DNA of 54,648 bases from Prorocentrum cordatum (GCA_963575745.1 CAUYUJ010006304.1:1-54648); one strand, 5' to 3'; shown: positions 19,590 to 30,070, counted from the stretch's first letter. Notes: generated from the letters alone by a model not told the origin. Numbers and translations: made by a program.

Positions 19590-19683
19590 CGACGACAACT
19601 GCGACTACGACGACGACCTGTTACAACGACGACGGACGAGAACGACGACTACGGCGATCGAGGAGCAAGCGAGCTAAAACTGC
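19276..19683. other. No gene seen; GAC/GAG triplet run
   Basis: Lies between the 19,064 exon and the 20,844-19,684 ORF, and may be intron or spacer. Positions 19,556-19,640 carry GACGAG and GACGAC triplets. A GGTGG run sits near 19,320-19,334. Confidence 0.5.
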
Positions 19684-20844
19684 TTATGGCCTCCAGAGGG
19701 CCTCGTCGTTCTTCTCGCCTCCGAAGCTGCCGCTGCCGCCGACGAAGGAACCACTCGTCGCTGCGCCTCCTGCGCTGGGCACCGCCGCTGCGCTGGCTGC
19801 CGCTCCTGCGTCGGCGACCTCGCTCCTGCGCTGGGGCCGAGCCGCGCGCCACTCCGCCAAGTCTACGATGTCGGGCTGGCGATCGTGCGGCCGCGGCGTC
19901 GAACCCGAGCTGCCGCTGTCGACCCCCCCAGGCGCCTCCCAGCTGTGCCGAGCCGTGGGGTTCGGGCTCTCCGTCGCCTCGATGCCCTTCTCCTCGGCTT
20001 CGCGCTTGCTCGCGGCCAAGGCTGCCGCGAGAACCTCCTCATCCTGGCGCGCGAGCTCCTGCTCGTTGAGGGCCAGCTTCTGCGACTCCGCGACGGCCTG
20101 CGCCATGAGCTCCATCTCCACGGCTGTCTTCGGCGAGTCGACCTGCTCGGGCGACACCAGAGGCGCTGAAGGGGAAGCTGCCAGCACAGCGGGCGGGTGG
20201 GCCTCTGGCGACGGGCTCGCTGGAGGCGGGACCGCCGCTGGCGTTGGCGTCGAGGCCGCCATTGCTGGCGACGGCCTCGGGGCCGCCGCCGCCGCTGGCG
20301 ATGGCGTCTGGGGCGCCGCCGCCACTGGCGACGCTTCAACCAGCTGCGCTGCGGGCGATGCGGGCACGGGCCCCGCTGGCAAGCTAGCCGCTGGCTCTGC
20401 AGGCGATCGCGGCGCGCGGCTGTGCGCGGGCGATGCAGCAGGGTCGACAGGGGTCTCCAGGGCGCTGAGGCGGCTCGTTGCATGCTGGATCCATGCCCGC
20501 TGGTTCTTGACGAGCAGCTCCAGTTCAGCTGCTTTCTTCCTCGCCTCCTCGCCCAGCCTCAGAGCCTCCTCGAGCGACATGCCTTCTGCTGCCCTGGCCT
20601 GCGTGTCGGGAACTGTCATCGCGGTCGCTGCCGACCCTGAGACCTGCGACGCTGCGTCGTTGAGGCTCGGCACATCTGCCACCGCCATCTCCATCGTCGC
20701 GCACGTGCCATGCTCGACATCGCTGCCACCTCCAGTCAACATTATGCCGATCCTTGTGGTGTGCGAGGCGCCGCGCGGTGGGAACCCCCACGCGATGTCA
20801 GACTCTGGGGAGGTCACAAGGCGCTTGCGGGCACTCTTGCCCAA
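19684..20844 (-). CDS. Ala/Pro-rich protein with coiled coil and a UIM-like motif
   Basis: 386 codons, start MGKSARKRLVTSPESD. After about 85 residues comes a helical segment EEALRLGEEARKKAAELELL, then a long Pro/Ala/Ser linker (about residues 140-240). Next is EMELMAQAVAESQKLALNEQ and then DEEVLAAALAASKREAEE. The last fits the ubiquitin-interacting motif pattern (acidic run, L-x-x-A-x-x-x-S-x-x-E). The C-terminus is Gly/Ser/Ala-rich and ends GEKNDEALWRP. Ubiquitin binding is an inference from that one motif. The frame may be a complete gene or a long first exon of the gene that continues at 19,064. Composition and strand match its neighbours. Confidence 0.5.
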   Translation of the reverse strand: MGKSARKRLVTSPESDIAWGFPPRGASHTTRIGIMLTGGGSDVEHGTCATMEMAVADVPSLNDAASQVSGSAATAMTVPDTQARAAEGMSLEEALRLGEEARKKAAELELLVKNQRAWIQHATSRLSALETPVDPAASPAHSRAPRSPAEPAASLPAGPVPASPAAQLVEASPVAAAPQTPSPAAAAAPRPSPAMAASTPTPAAVPPPASPSPEAHPPAVLAASPSAPLVSPEQVDSPKTAVEMELMAQAVAESQKLALNEQELARQDEEVLAAALAASKREAEEKGIEATESPNPTARHSWEAPGGVDSGSSGSTPRPHDRQPDIVDLAEWRAARPQRRSEVADAGAAASAAAVPSAGGAATSGSFVGGSGSFGGEKNDEALWRP

Positions 20845-21615
20845 GTGAACGCCCGAGAGGGCACTCGAGCAGCCAAAACGGCTATTGCGATGGCAACGGA
20901 GGGGGTGAAGACCAGGAGCAGGAGCAGGAGCAGGAGTAGGAGTAGTAGAAGGAACATGATTATACTAATTGTGAATCGGATGACCAGGACCAATCTCGTC
21001 GGCACCCTGAGCGGAGAGGAATGACAGGCCGCAGGTGGGTGGCGCGAAACGAGCGAGGGTGACTATCCGAGAGCCCCGCGTGCCGAATGATCTGATAATG
21101 GGCGAAATAAGTTTTGGATGGGGAAGGGGGGGGGGGGGGGGGGTCGGAGAGGAGGCATTAGCTTTACGGGCCTTGGCGGTTGGTAGTTTACTAAACTCCC
21201 CCTCATCATTATTCTCATTCTCAGATCCCTTGCTCATCCTATATCGCCATCCTCTCCTCCCGCCCCTCGCGGTATCCTCGACTGGCCACCGCCCATCCTC
21301 CACCAATCCGCCATCATTTACCGTGCTCATTCTCCTCGTTATCATCAGCGCTGAGGCGCATTCGAGCTGCCACACTGCACGCGGCCGCAAGTTATCGAGC
21401 CGAGTGGAGCGTGCACGCACGACGCTAGCTGCGCGTCTTCACGCGAGCCAGCCAAACTGTTGCCAATGCTCGTCACCGCTGTCAGATGTAGTATCAGAAT
21501 GAGGTGGGCTTAACGCGTGAAGTCCTGGAAGCTTCAAGGGACACCAGGGGTCGGGTCATCCAATCTGCCAGCGGTGATCCGAAGTTCTGGCGGCGACGGG
21601 AGCACAGCAGGAACA
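20845..21615. other. Spacer with GGAGCA repeats and a G-run
   Basis: A short (GGAGCA)n run at 20,910-20,935 and a run of about 18 G at 21,125-21,142. No convincing coding frame. It separates the UIM-like ORF from the gene ending at 21,616. Confidence 0.5.
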
Positions 21616-23577
21616 TCAAAAGCAAAAGCCCCCCATGCCCATCGGGATGGGAGGGCACTCTGGCCCCTGGGGCCTCGGCGCTGGCGCGGCCGACGCCTGA
21701 GTTCCAGGCGTGCTCATCGACTCGGCGGGCGGCGACTGCTTCGGCGCGGTGCCCGATGCCGCCGCCGCCTGCGACGACGGCGCGGCGCCTGGCTGCTGCG
21801 AGGATGACTTCTCATTGGTCGCCGAGGCCGCGGACGCCGTCGCCTTCGGCCTCGGCTTGACCGCCACCCCTGCCAGCACCTGAGCACTCTCGTCCGCGCT
21901 AGCGGCGGCCTCCTCTGGCTCCTCCTCGGGCGCACTCTGGTCGCCATCCTCTGCCTCCTCGGCGTGGTCATCCTCAGCTTCACCGTCATCATTATCATCA
22001 TCTTCGCCATGAGGTGCGGCGATGTCCTCGCCCGCAATCTTCGTCTTTTTCACCTCATGGCTCACGGCGCAGTCGACGCCCTTGCTGGCAGGCCGCTTGC
22101 CGACCTCGCCCTTCTTTTTCCTGGGGAAGTGCTTCGCCTTGTCCGCCTCCATCTCCGCCTTGGTGATGCTGCCGTTGGCCCACTTCTCCGCCGCATGCGC
22201 GATCCAGGTCTTGCCCGCGGCCATCTGCTCGGGCTCCACGATGAGCTGAAGGACCTGCGTCTTCGGCTGGTGCCACACCTGCAACCAGATGGCGTCCTTC
22301 TTCATGGCGGTTCTCGCCAGCACGGCGTTCCCGTCCTTCTCGCCGCGCCAGAGGATGGCGTCGCTGTCCTTGCCCTTGCTGGCCTGCGGGCTATCCACGA
22401 GGTCGCCAGGCACCTGGCCGAGAAAAAAAACTCCTTCCTCCTCCGCCTACGCCCCTCATCCCTCATCCAGTGATATTCTCTCTCATCCCCATCCTTATCC
22501 TCACCCCCCCTTCGCTCTGCATCGTCGTTTCGCCCTCCGCCAGCGCCATCCTCGCAACCCTCTTGGTGCCAAGAATCCCCCTCCTCCTCCTCATCCTCCT
22601 CCGCCTTCTCCTCCTCCATCCACCCTTCCACCACCGCCTCCCCATCATCACCCCCCCTTGCCTGTCGTGTTCTTGATCCTCGCGTCCTCCTCGTCGATGC
22701 CAGGGGCAGGGACGGGGTGGGCGACTTAGCCCCCGATTGACCTCCCACGTCACAGCGCCGCCCCACGCCGCCGTCCAGCGGCCGTCGATGAGCTTCGGCG
22801 TCGTGCATTCGTTCGCCGTCGTGCCGTCGACCTTCCTGCGCCACGCAGCCCTGGGGTAAGCTGGAATCGTCGGCGTGCTATGCTACTCGCACCATCGTCC
22901 CCCATCATCTTCCCCTTCCCCCCCTCCTCATCCACCCACCACTCTTACTCCCGCATCGCCCTCCTCCTCGTCCTCGTCCCCATCGAATCCCCCCCCCCCC
23001 CCTCCCCCCCCTCCCATCACCATCCCACTCCTCATGCCGTTCTCACCGTCATCTTCTCCTCCTCCATCCTCCGCGTAGTTTAGCTTAGGTTACCAACTCC
23101 CCCCTTATCACCCTCGCTGCCTGCAGCTCATTGTCCCAGCCGAGCTCCCAGATGCCGACGGTCGTCGTCGCCTCGCCAGCGCGCGCAGCTGCGACGCGAG
23201 GGGCAGCTGCTGGCCCGCGCACGCGCGCGCCAGTCTCCTGGGGGGGGGGGGGGCGATTCCTCCGCCATCTCTCCGTTCCATGTCGTCGCTCGCGAATCGC
23301 ACCCCTTTACTCCAGATTTCGTAATAAATGGAGGGGGGGTCTCATTTCGGGGGGGGTCTCGCCCAGGCTATCTTGGGGGGCCCGGGGGGTCGGGGGATGA
23401 TGTTTTGGAGGGCTCTCCCACGGGGGATGTCTGAAATGACTTGTCTTGGAGGGTCCAGGCCCCCTCCCTTTTATTACGAAATCTGGAGTGTCCATTCTCC
23501 TCGTTATCCTTTTTCTTCCTCCTTCTCTCCTCCTCCATCTCATCATCCTCCACCCCCCATCCTTCTACCTCCCTATG

Positions 23578-23627
<50 letters not shown>

Positions 23628-25194
23628 CTTCCTGTTCCCCATCCTTTCCGACGACCCCCCCATTCCTTCTATCCACCCCTTCCTCCATCCATCCGCCTCA
23701 CCCTTCCCAACTGTTTCTAAGCGTCCCGTCCTCGGCCGAGTCGACCCTGGATGCTTTGCCAGCGCCGTCGATGAACTCCTGCGCCCACTTCGGCACGTCA
23801 GTCCTGTCGGCTGATCGGCCCCCCTCTTTCTCCTTTTCCTCATCTTTCTCCTCATCCTCCTCCGCCACCCCCCTTGCCCGCCTCGTCCTCATCCCCTCAT
23901 CTTCCCCCGCCTCCTCATCTTCACCGTGCGTCCGCCAGCATCGCCCTCATCCCCCTCATCATCTTTCACCATCCGCCTCCGCTCATTCCTCCCGATCCTA
24001 CTCCGACTGCTACTCCTATCCCTCCGTGGCCTGTCCGCCCCGTTCTCGTCCTCCTGCTCTACGCTCCTCCGCCATCCTCACTTTCTCCACCTGCATTGGC
24101 CGCCTCCTCAGTCTTCCTCATTATTTCCTCCTCCTCCTCCTCCCCCTCCTCCTCCCCCCTCCCCCCGTGACTTACCCCTCACTCCAGAACGCGTCAAATC
24201 GGCCCTTCCGACCGCTCTCCCGACGTGGCGAACCATGACGCGGATGGACCTGGCCATGTCGCCCGCCCACGGCTTGGCCTCGTTCGCCAAGCGCCATGTG
24301 TCGCGGTTGCGGATCGCGAGCTGCAGCAGCGCAGCCTGGCCGAGCAAGGCGAACGATGCGCGCGCACCGGCGCGAGCCTGATCACGCTGCGCACCTGACC
24401 CGCATCGCAGCTGCGTCACCGACGTCACCGATATCGGTGACGTCGGCGACGCCGCGGTGAGTCGAGTCAGGTGCGCAGCGGCATCAGCTTCGCGCGCATG
24501 CGTGCGCTCGTCGTTTGCCGCGCGTAGCCTCGCCGCGCTTCTGGCTGATCGAGCCCAGCTTGCGGGTCGCCATGATCAGATCCTTGCGCCGCTTCAGCTC
24601 GAGCTCGTCGTGCGAGTCGTCCATCACCGTCGTGTACTTGATCCTTAATCGTCATCGCCCCCCATACCCTCTCGCCATCATCCAGCTCCCCTCCCTTCAC
24701 CCGCGACCCGCCTCAGCCTCCTCCACCCCGCTCTCTCTCTCTCTCTCTCTCTGTCTCTCTTCTATCTGTGTGTATATATATGTATATATTTCTCCCTCTC
24801 TTCTTCCTTCCCTCCCTCCCTCCCTCGTTCCCTCGCCTCTCTCCTCTCCTCGTTCCGTCCATCCGCCTTCCCCTCTCTCTTTCCCTCCCTCCTTCCGCCC
24901 CCCCCTCCGTGCCCTACCTCCTTCCCCTTCGACCCTGCCCCCCCCCTCTCCCCCCCCCCCCTCGCCCTCCCCCCCTCCTTCCCCGATCGGTCGACCAGCA
25001 GCCGACCGATAGATCAGGGCCCCGAACGATCGACTGCGCGCCGCGCGCCGAGCGCGGCACGCAATCGGGCTCGCGACGTGCTGCCCCCACAGCGCGAGCA
25101 GCGGGTCGTCGTCGCACGCGGCGTCGCCATCGTCGGTCCCTGCGTCCGCCGCCCGCGCGACTGGCGTGGACACGATTCCCTTCTTGGGAGCCAT
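21616..25194 (-). CDS. Unknown protein, about seven exons
   Basis: Minus-strand coding blocks that read in order as one protein: 25,194 to about 25,020 (MAPKKGIVSTPVARAADAG...), about 24,638-24,500 (MDDSHDELELKRRKDLIMAT), about 24,385-24,190 (LQLAIRNRDTWRLANEAKPW), about 23,820-23,720 (DVPKWAQEFIDGAGKASRVD), about 23,190-23,112 (TVGIWELGWDNELQAARV), about 22,858-22,745 (ECTTPKLIDGRWTAAWGGAV) and about 22,417-21,616. The last block is the longest: IWLQVWHQPKTQVLQLIVEP, a Lys-rich PRKKKGEVGKR, an acidic tract GEDDDNDDGEAEDDHAEEAE and an Ala/Pro/Ser end. I do not recognise a domain; the basic plus acidic tail suggests a nuclear protein. Block edges are approximate. Introns carry CT-rich tracts, a GTCACC palindrome (24,386-24,479) and a MITE-like element (23,309-23,489). 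One gene rather than two is inference from strand and spacing. Confidence 0.4.
22430..22720. repeat. CTCCTC-rich intronic tract
   Basis: Between coding blocks 6 and 7 of the gene; pyrimidine-rich on the plus strand. Comparable tracts in the same gene's introns lie at 22,890-23,080, 23,490-23,715, 23,820-24,180 and 24,655-24,990. Confidence 0.75.
23309..23489. mobile_element. 181-bp inverted-repeat element (MITE-like), copy 2, intronic
   Basis: Perfect 20-bp terminal inverted repeats, ACTCCAGATTTCGTAATAAA and its complement. The interior is the reverse complement of copy 1 (15,870-16,048) with scattered differences. It lies inside an intron of the minus-strand gene 21,616-25,194. Confidence 0.88.
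23579..23625. repeat. (CT)n microsatellite
   Basis: About 46 bp of pure CT, next to intronic copy 2 of the MITE-like element. Confidence 0.95.
24386..24479. repeat. 94-bp element with 14-bp inverted ends and GTCACC palindrome core
   Basis: Ends GCTGCGCACCTGAC and GTCAGGTGCGCAGC are exact inverted copies. The core GTCACCGACGTCACCGAT with its near-complement shares the same centre (24,432/24,433). It falls between two coding blocks of the minus-strand gene, so it probably forms all or part of an intron. Confidence 0.85.
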
Positions 25195-26538
25195 GCCTCG
25201 AGCCTCGAAGCTCCCGCGGGGGGGGCACGGGGGGCGGGGGCTGAATCGTCGGCCCAGGACCCCCCCCCCCGCGCACGGTTGGCAACCGGAGATGTCGGAG
25301 GGCAGAGGATGGCGGGGTCGGAGGAGGACAAGGAGGAGAAGGGGGAGAAGAACGAGGGAGAGGGAGAAGGAGGAGGAGGAGGAGGAGGACGGAAACGGAC
25401 GATGAAGGGAGGAGGATGAGGAGGAGGAGGAGGAGGAGGAGGATCAATACAATATTACAACAACTTGAATAGGCGCGCAAACGCGTTTAGGTTGCTGCGC
25501 TCGCGCGGCACCTGGCAACCAACCCCTCCCGCCACGCGGCAGAGCGCCTTATATACACACGTATGTTGATATGGTATTGTATTCATCCAAGAGCTCAACG
25601 CCGCTAGCTTTGTTTACTCACGTGCCAAAATAATACATTTAACTGTGATTATCATGTTGTTTTTTTTTTCGCGCGCAGTCGCCGTGGCAACATGTTGTCA
25701 CGACAGTGGTTCGCGACAAAATCTTGTCACAGAGACGTCTCGTGACAATGTGTTGTCGCGAGAAACATCGTGGCAGGAAAGCTGTCGCGCAGGACCTCAG
25801 GGTGACGGTGCTTGGCGAAGGCCATCATCCAAGCCAGGCGGTCCGCCGCTGCGGGCGCGGCGCGCTGGGCGCCCAGGGCCGCGGGAAGGGGCCCCGGTGC
25901 CGGCGGCCCCCGCGGGCCAGCGCGGGCGCCTGAGGCGCCGGCTCGGGGGGGCTGCGCCCTCGGACATCGGAGCAGCGGCGCATGGCTGAGCGCGGCCCTT
26001 GACCCGCGGGGCGGTTGCGGGCGGGGTCGCATCTGCCCCGGGGGAAGCAAAATTGCCAGCAGTAGCCTCGCCCCAGCCCACATTGTAGACATCGGTGACC
26101 CAGCTGGCGGTCGAAAGGGCGTCGAGGAATCAGCCGCGCGCGGCCGCTGCCGCGCTTATGCCCGCGATGCGGAACTCGGCAGTTGCCAGCGCAGCGGTGG
26201 CACCGCCAAGGGCCAGCGAGAAAGTTCTGGCAACTCCGGACTTCGCGGGGGCTCGCAGGCCGATGCGGCGGCCCCTTTGACCAGGCCTGCGGCGTGCCCC
26301 GACTGTCTTCAGCTCGACTGCGTCTGCGTAGGTCGTCGCGAAGCTTGGCCGAGGCCTGGGCGCCAGGTGAAGTCGCACTTTCTGCGGCGTCTGGCGGTGG
26401 GGCGCCTCGGCCGACGCGGGCGCGGGCAGGCTAGATGCCGAAGGTGGCCGACAAGCTGCGCGTGCCGCGCCTGCGCCCAGCGGCGGCGCAAGGACTTGCG
26501 GGGCCTGGTGCGAGCCGCGCGCGGGAAGAGCTGCCCCC
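24995..26538. other. Gene start plus noncoding region; GGA tract and unassigned sequence
   Basis: 25,020-25,194 is the first coding block of the gene to the left. 25,330-25,440 is GGA/GAG-rich. 25,660-25,670 is a T-run. 25,675-25,800 has several short imperfect TTGTCxCGA units. From 25,800 to 26,538 several long frames are open on both strands. None is clearly better than the others, although 26,130-26,378 on the minus strand (ending SALGGATAALATAEFRIAG-like) could belong to the coding fragment to its right. Confidence 0.35.
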
Positions 26539-27367
26539 TCAGAAGCTCAAAGCCTTGTTGGAGCTCCACGTCGAGCGCCAGCTTCCACGGGCCGGCCTTG
26601 GCTCATGGCGCCGCTGCATGGCTCGCTGTCGAGCAGAACCATCGCCTGAGCCAGGCTTGCGCTGCCCTCTGGTCGGGGCGGCACCTGCGAACTGCTGGGC
26701 GAGCAGTTCAGCGAGGACTCCGTCGGTTGCGGCAGTGGCCACGTCTTCCCGGATGGCACCACGGATCCCCGTCATTTGCAACTCTGGATCGAGCATCACT
26801 TCCATGGCGTTCCGAAAGCATTGGACCTCAGTGCGCCCGAACTGGTAGATGGTACCATCGAGGTGCGTGGGTTGCGATTGGGTGGATTGCGGCGTCCGCC
26901 GAACAACGGGGATCTTGCGCTCGTGACCTGCGCGCTGCAGGTCCTCGGGGGCGAAAACGAACACGGCGAGGCGGTCGTCTTGGCGTTGGATCGCAGCCAA
27001 GATGGCCGGTGCGTCATCGGCCGCGCACAGAGACTGAATTCTTGCGCGCGGTCGCGCCCGCGTCTACTACCAGCTCGGGAGCCTCGATGACTGGAACGGC
27101 CCGGTGGCTGGGATTCAAAGAGCAGCGCGGGGTAACGACCGCGGCCTCTGGCGGCTGCGGCTGCACTTCATCGCCCGTTGCGTTTTTGGCGCGGGTGCGC
27201 TCGTACTGCGCGCGGGTCCAGGAGACCCTGCGGGCAGAGCGCAGGCGGTGGGGCGCGCGTCGGAGGTCTTCGGACGAACCGCGGTGGGTGGTCCACGCCA
27301 GCTCCAGTGCGTCGCCGGCTTTCTGGCATGATGGCCGCGAACCGAACCGAGAACCGAGAACCGGCAC
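26539..27367 (-). pseudogene. Coding fragment of unknown family with one frameshift
   Basis: Two overlapping minus-strand frames read as one protein: 27,367-27,022 (ALELAWTTHRGSSEDLRRAP, then VIEAPELVVDAGATARKNSV) and 27,021-26,539 (DDRLAVFVFAPEDLQRAGHE, then GTIYQFGRTEVQCFRNAMEV). A single-base shift near 27,020 is needed. The composition is more protein-like than the competing plus-strand frame. No domain recognised. Its 5' end runs into the CGAACCGG minisatellite, so it is probably a truncated copy of a repeated gene. Confidence 0.45.
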
Positions 27368-27490
27368 CCGAACCGAACCGGCCGAACCGGACCGGTCCTC
27401 GACCCGAACCGGCCGAACCAGACCGCGCCAGCCTCTGACCCGAACCGGCCGGACCGAACCGGCCCGACGAACCGAACCGGCCGAACCGGA
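27337..27490. repeat. CGAACCGGAC minisatellite, array 1
   Basis: Units of 5-11 bp built from CCGAACCGG / ACCGAACCGG, about 15 copies. The same motif forms array 2 at 29,058-29,250. Confidence 0.9.
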
Positions 27491-27499
27491 CCCCCCCTC

Positions 27500-28300
27500 G
27501 GGGCTGGAGGGGTGGGGGCACCTGACCCCCCCTCAGGACGGCGGGGATCGGAGGGGACCGGACCCCCCCTCAGGACGCGGCGGGGGCGGGGGGGGACCTG
27601 ACCCCCCTCAGGGCCCTCTTGGAGCCTTGCGGGGCCCGCCTGGGAGGCCCAGGAGCGCCCCCAGCGGGCCCCGAGAGGGCCCTTAACGCGCATGTCGTGC
27701 GCATGTCGCGGCCCTGGGGCCCAGGACGACGACGACATGCGCACGACATGCGCCCTTGGGTCCTTCTTGGGGCTCTCTTGGGGCCCTCCTAGGCCCTCTT
27801 GGGGCCTTGCGGGGCCCGCCTGGGAGGCCCAGGATTGCTCCCAGAGGGCCCCGAGAGGGCCCTTAACGCGCATGTCGCGCGTATGTCGTGGCCCTGGGCG
27901 GGACCTGACCCCCCTCTCAGGGCGGGACCTGACCCCCCCTCAGGACGGAAGGCGAAGGCGCCGCGGGACCTGACACCCCCTAAGGACAGACGGCGCCGCG
28001 GGACCTGACCCCCTTCAAGACGTACGGCGGCGCGGGACCTGACCCCCCCTCAGGACGGAGGTCGGCGCGGGCCGCCGGACCTGACCCCCCCCTCAGGACG
28101 CGGCGGGGGCGGGGGGGACCTGACCCCCCCTCAGGCCGCCGGGGCGGCGGGGGACCTGACCCCCCCTCAGGACGGACAGCGCCCCCCCTCAGGACCTGAC
28201 CTCCCCTCAGGGCGGGACCTGACCCCCCTCAGGACCTGACCCCCCCTCAGGACCTCACCCCCCCCTCAGGGCGACGGGGGGCCTGACCCACTCTCGGGAC
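27500..28300. repeat. GGACCTGACCCCCCCTCAGG minisatellite
   Basis: Units of about 20-35 bp containing GGACCTGACCCCCCCTCAGG, in at least 18 degenerate copies. They are interrupted at 27,640-27,890 by a tandem pair of about 150-180 bp with GCATGTCGTGCGCATGTCG and GGGGCCTTGCGGGGCCCGCC segments. Confidence 0.9.
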
Positions 28301-29057
28301 GCCGGGGATCGGAGGGCCGCTCCCGCTCCCTCGTCCCTCCCTCTGCCGTTTCCTCCGTTCCTGCTGCCCCCTCCCTCCCTCGTCCCTCCCTCCGTCGGCC
28401 CTCCCTCCGTCGGCCCTCCCTCGTCCCTCCCTCGTCCCTCTCTCGTCCCTCCCTCCCTGCCCTAGTGCTGCTTGGCTGGGCAAGATACTCCCTCTCCTTC
28501 CCCAGAGTTCCTCCCTCCCCTCTCCAAGTACAGCACAGGCGCTCTCTCACCTGCCCCCCTTACCGGTCACGTGCGTTTCCGATGGGGCTTCCTAGTCTCT
28601 TGGCGGCAATGCCAGCCTCTCCCTCCTGGTCCGCTCCGTCACGGCCGCCCTACAGCGCGGCACTGCCATTTTGGCCCTCTTCCTACTCATCCCGCTCATA
28701 TCCATGGCTAAGCCATGCTCCCAGGTGGCCGTTCCTGAGGCCAGCTTTGCTGCTCTTCGGTCTTTCAGCACTGCCCGCATAGGGCAACGCCTAGATGGCG
28801 CGCTCAGTGACTCTCGCACGGCACCGATCCCTTCTCTTCATATTATTCCCCCTCCCTCCCCTTCGGTGCCAATACCTCCCCCGCCCATCATGCAGGTCCA
28901 ATGGCGAAGAATCGCTTTTGCTTGCGGACGGACCAGGAGCGGAGATCCTTTGTTGTGCCCGCTAGGCGGGCTCTGTCTGCCGCCTGGCCGACCTGCGGCC
29001 GCCCCGCTCAAGCTACTTGCAACGAGCTAAGTGCAGTCAAAAAAGCCCTCCCTCCCT
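28301..29057. other. Low-complexity CCCTCC stretch and unassigned sequence
   Basis: 28,320-28,460 is (TCCCTCC/GTCCC)n. In 28,592-28,819 the minus strand has a short frame, AAKLASGTATWEHGLAMDMS, that could be an exon, but nothing supports it beyond composition. An 11-bp match to the dinoflagellate spliced leader core occurs at 28,665 and is treated as chance. Confidence 0.35.
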
Positions 29058-29250
29058 CCGAACCGAACCGGCCGAACCGGACCGAACCGGCCGAACCGAG
29101 CGACCGAACCGGACCGGCCGAACCGGACCGGCCAAAATACTCGAACCGGACCGGATGGACCGAACCGGACGGCGATCTGAACCGGACCGGCCGCACCGAC
29201 ACGAAGGCGCGCCGAACCGGACCGAACCGAACCGAACCGGGGCCATCATG
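29058..29250. repeat. CGAACCGGAC minisatellite, array 2
   Basis: Same units as array 1. It replaces the coding sequence of the truncated paralogue at 29,245-29,439 after about 63 residues. Confidence 0.9.
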
Positions 29251-29439
29251 TTTCTGGGCAAGCTCGCTGTAGGCGACCACTGCGCGGTCATCTCCGCCTT
29301 GGCGGAGAGCCTCGATGCGTGCATCCTTCCGCGCGAGTTTGCTCTCGGGGTTGGGTGCTGTGCGACGACGGCTTCCAGTCGGCTGAGCTGTCGGAAGGCG
29401 TGCTGAGGTCGCGCGGCGGAGCGGGCGCGGAAGGGCCAT
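29245..29439 (-). pseudogene. Truncated paralogue of the 861-codon gene
   Basis: Starts MALPRPLRRATSARLP at 29,439. Residues near 35-63 read SKLARKDARIEALRQGGDDR and VVAYSELAQK, which align with LLQRKQDCIAAFRQAGSDRP and AAYNGLAEL of the 861-residue protein. The frame then enters the CGAACCGG minisatellite. A CT-rich tract on the coding strand starts about 130 bp upstream, as in the full-length copy. Confidence 0.55.
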
Positions 29440-29565
29440 GGCGCGCGCCGGCGGGTAGGGCGTGGTCGACGTATCAGTTGCGCCCCGGGGGGGAGAAAGA
29501 TCTTGCTTCGGCAAGGCTACGTCACAGGCTCGCAGAAAACCCAGTGCCGTAAGCCGAGACGAAGG

Positions 29566-29692
29566 GCGAGATATGGGGGAGAGAGAGGGGAAGAGAGGGA
29601 TAGAGAAGGGATAGAAAAGGAGAGAGAGGAGGACAAAAGAACGAGAACGAGAGCGAGAGAGGGAAAGGGAGAGCGGGAGAGAGAAAGAGAGA

Positions 29693-29745
<53 letters not shown>

Positions 29746-30070
29746 AAGAGAGGGAGAGAAGAGACGAGAGAAGAGAGACGAGAGAAGAGGAGAACAGAGA
29801 AGAGAGGGAGGGAGAGAGAGATGACTAATATAGACGAGAGAGAGGGGGGAGAGCGAAAGGGGGGATTCGGGAGAGAGAGAGAGAGAGAGAGAGAGAAAAC
29901 AAAAAAGAGAGAGAGAGAGAGACAGAAAGAGAGACAGAGAGAGAACAAACAAACAAACAAACAAACAAACAAACAAACAAACAAACAAAGAGCGGGAGAG
30001 GGAAAAAGGAAGAGAGAGAGAGAGAGAGCGAGAGAAAAAAAAAAAAGAGAGCAAGCGAGACAGAGAGTGA
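29566..30070. repeat. GA-rich tract with an (AAAC)n core
   Basis: About 500 bp of GA, GAGAGG and GAAGAG units. 29,944-29,988 is a clean AAAC tetranucleotide run. It lies upstream of the truncated paralogue on the minus strand. All frames through it are repeat-derived. Confidence 0.92.

Noticed and set aside
15504-23720. Two ORFs, one at each MITE-like copy, with similar protein sequence
   Set aside because: Similarity comes from the shared 180-bp element read in a chance open frame, not from a conserved gene.
25812-27686. 624-codon plus-strand ORF
   Set aside because: Arg/Gly/Pro-rich, runs into minisatellites, and overlaps a more protein-like minus-strand fragment.
28660-28680. GCCATTTTGGC, matching the core of the dinoflagellate spliced leader
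   Set aside because: Only 11 bases match and the flanks differ; not enough for an SL gene or a relic SL. A weaker match near 30,167 was rejected too.
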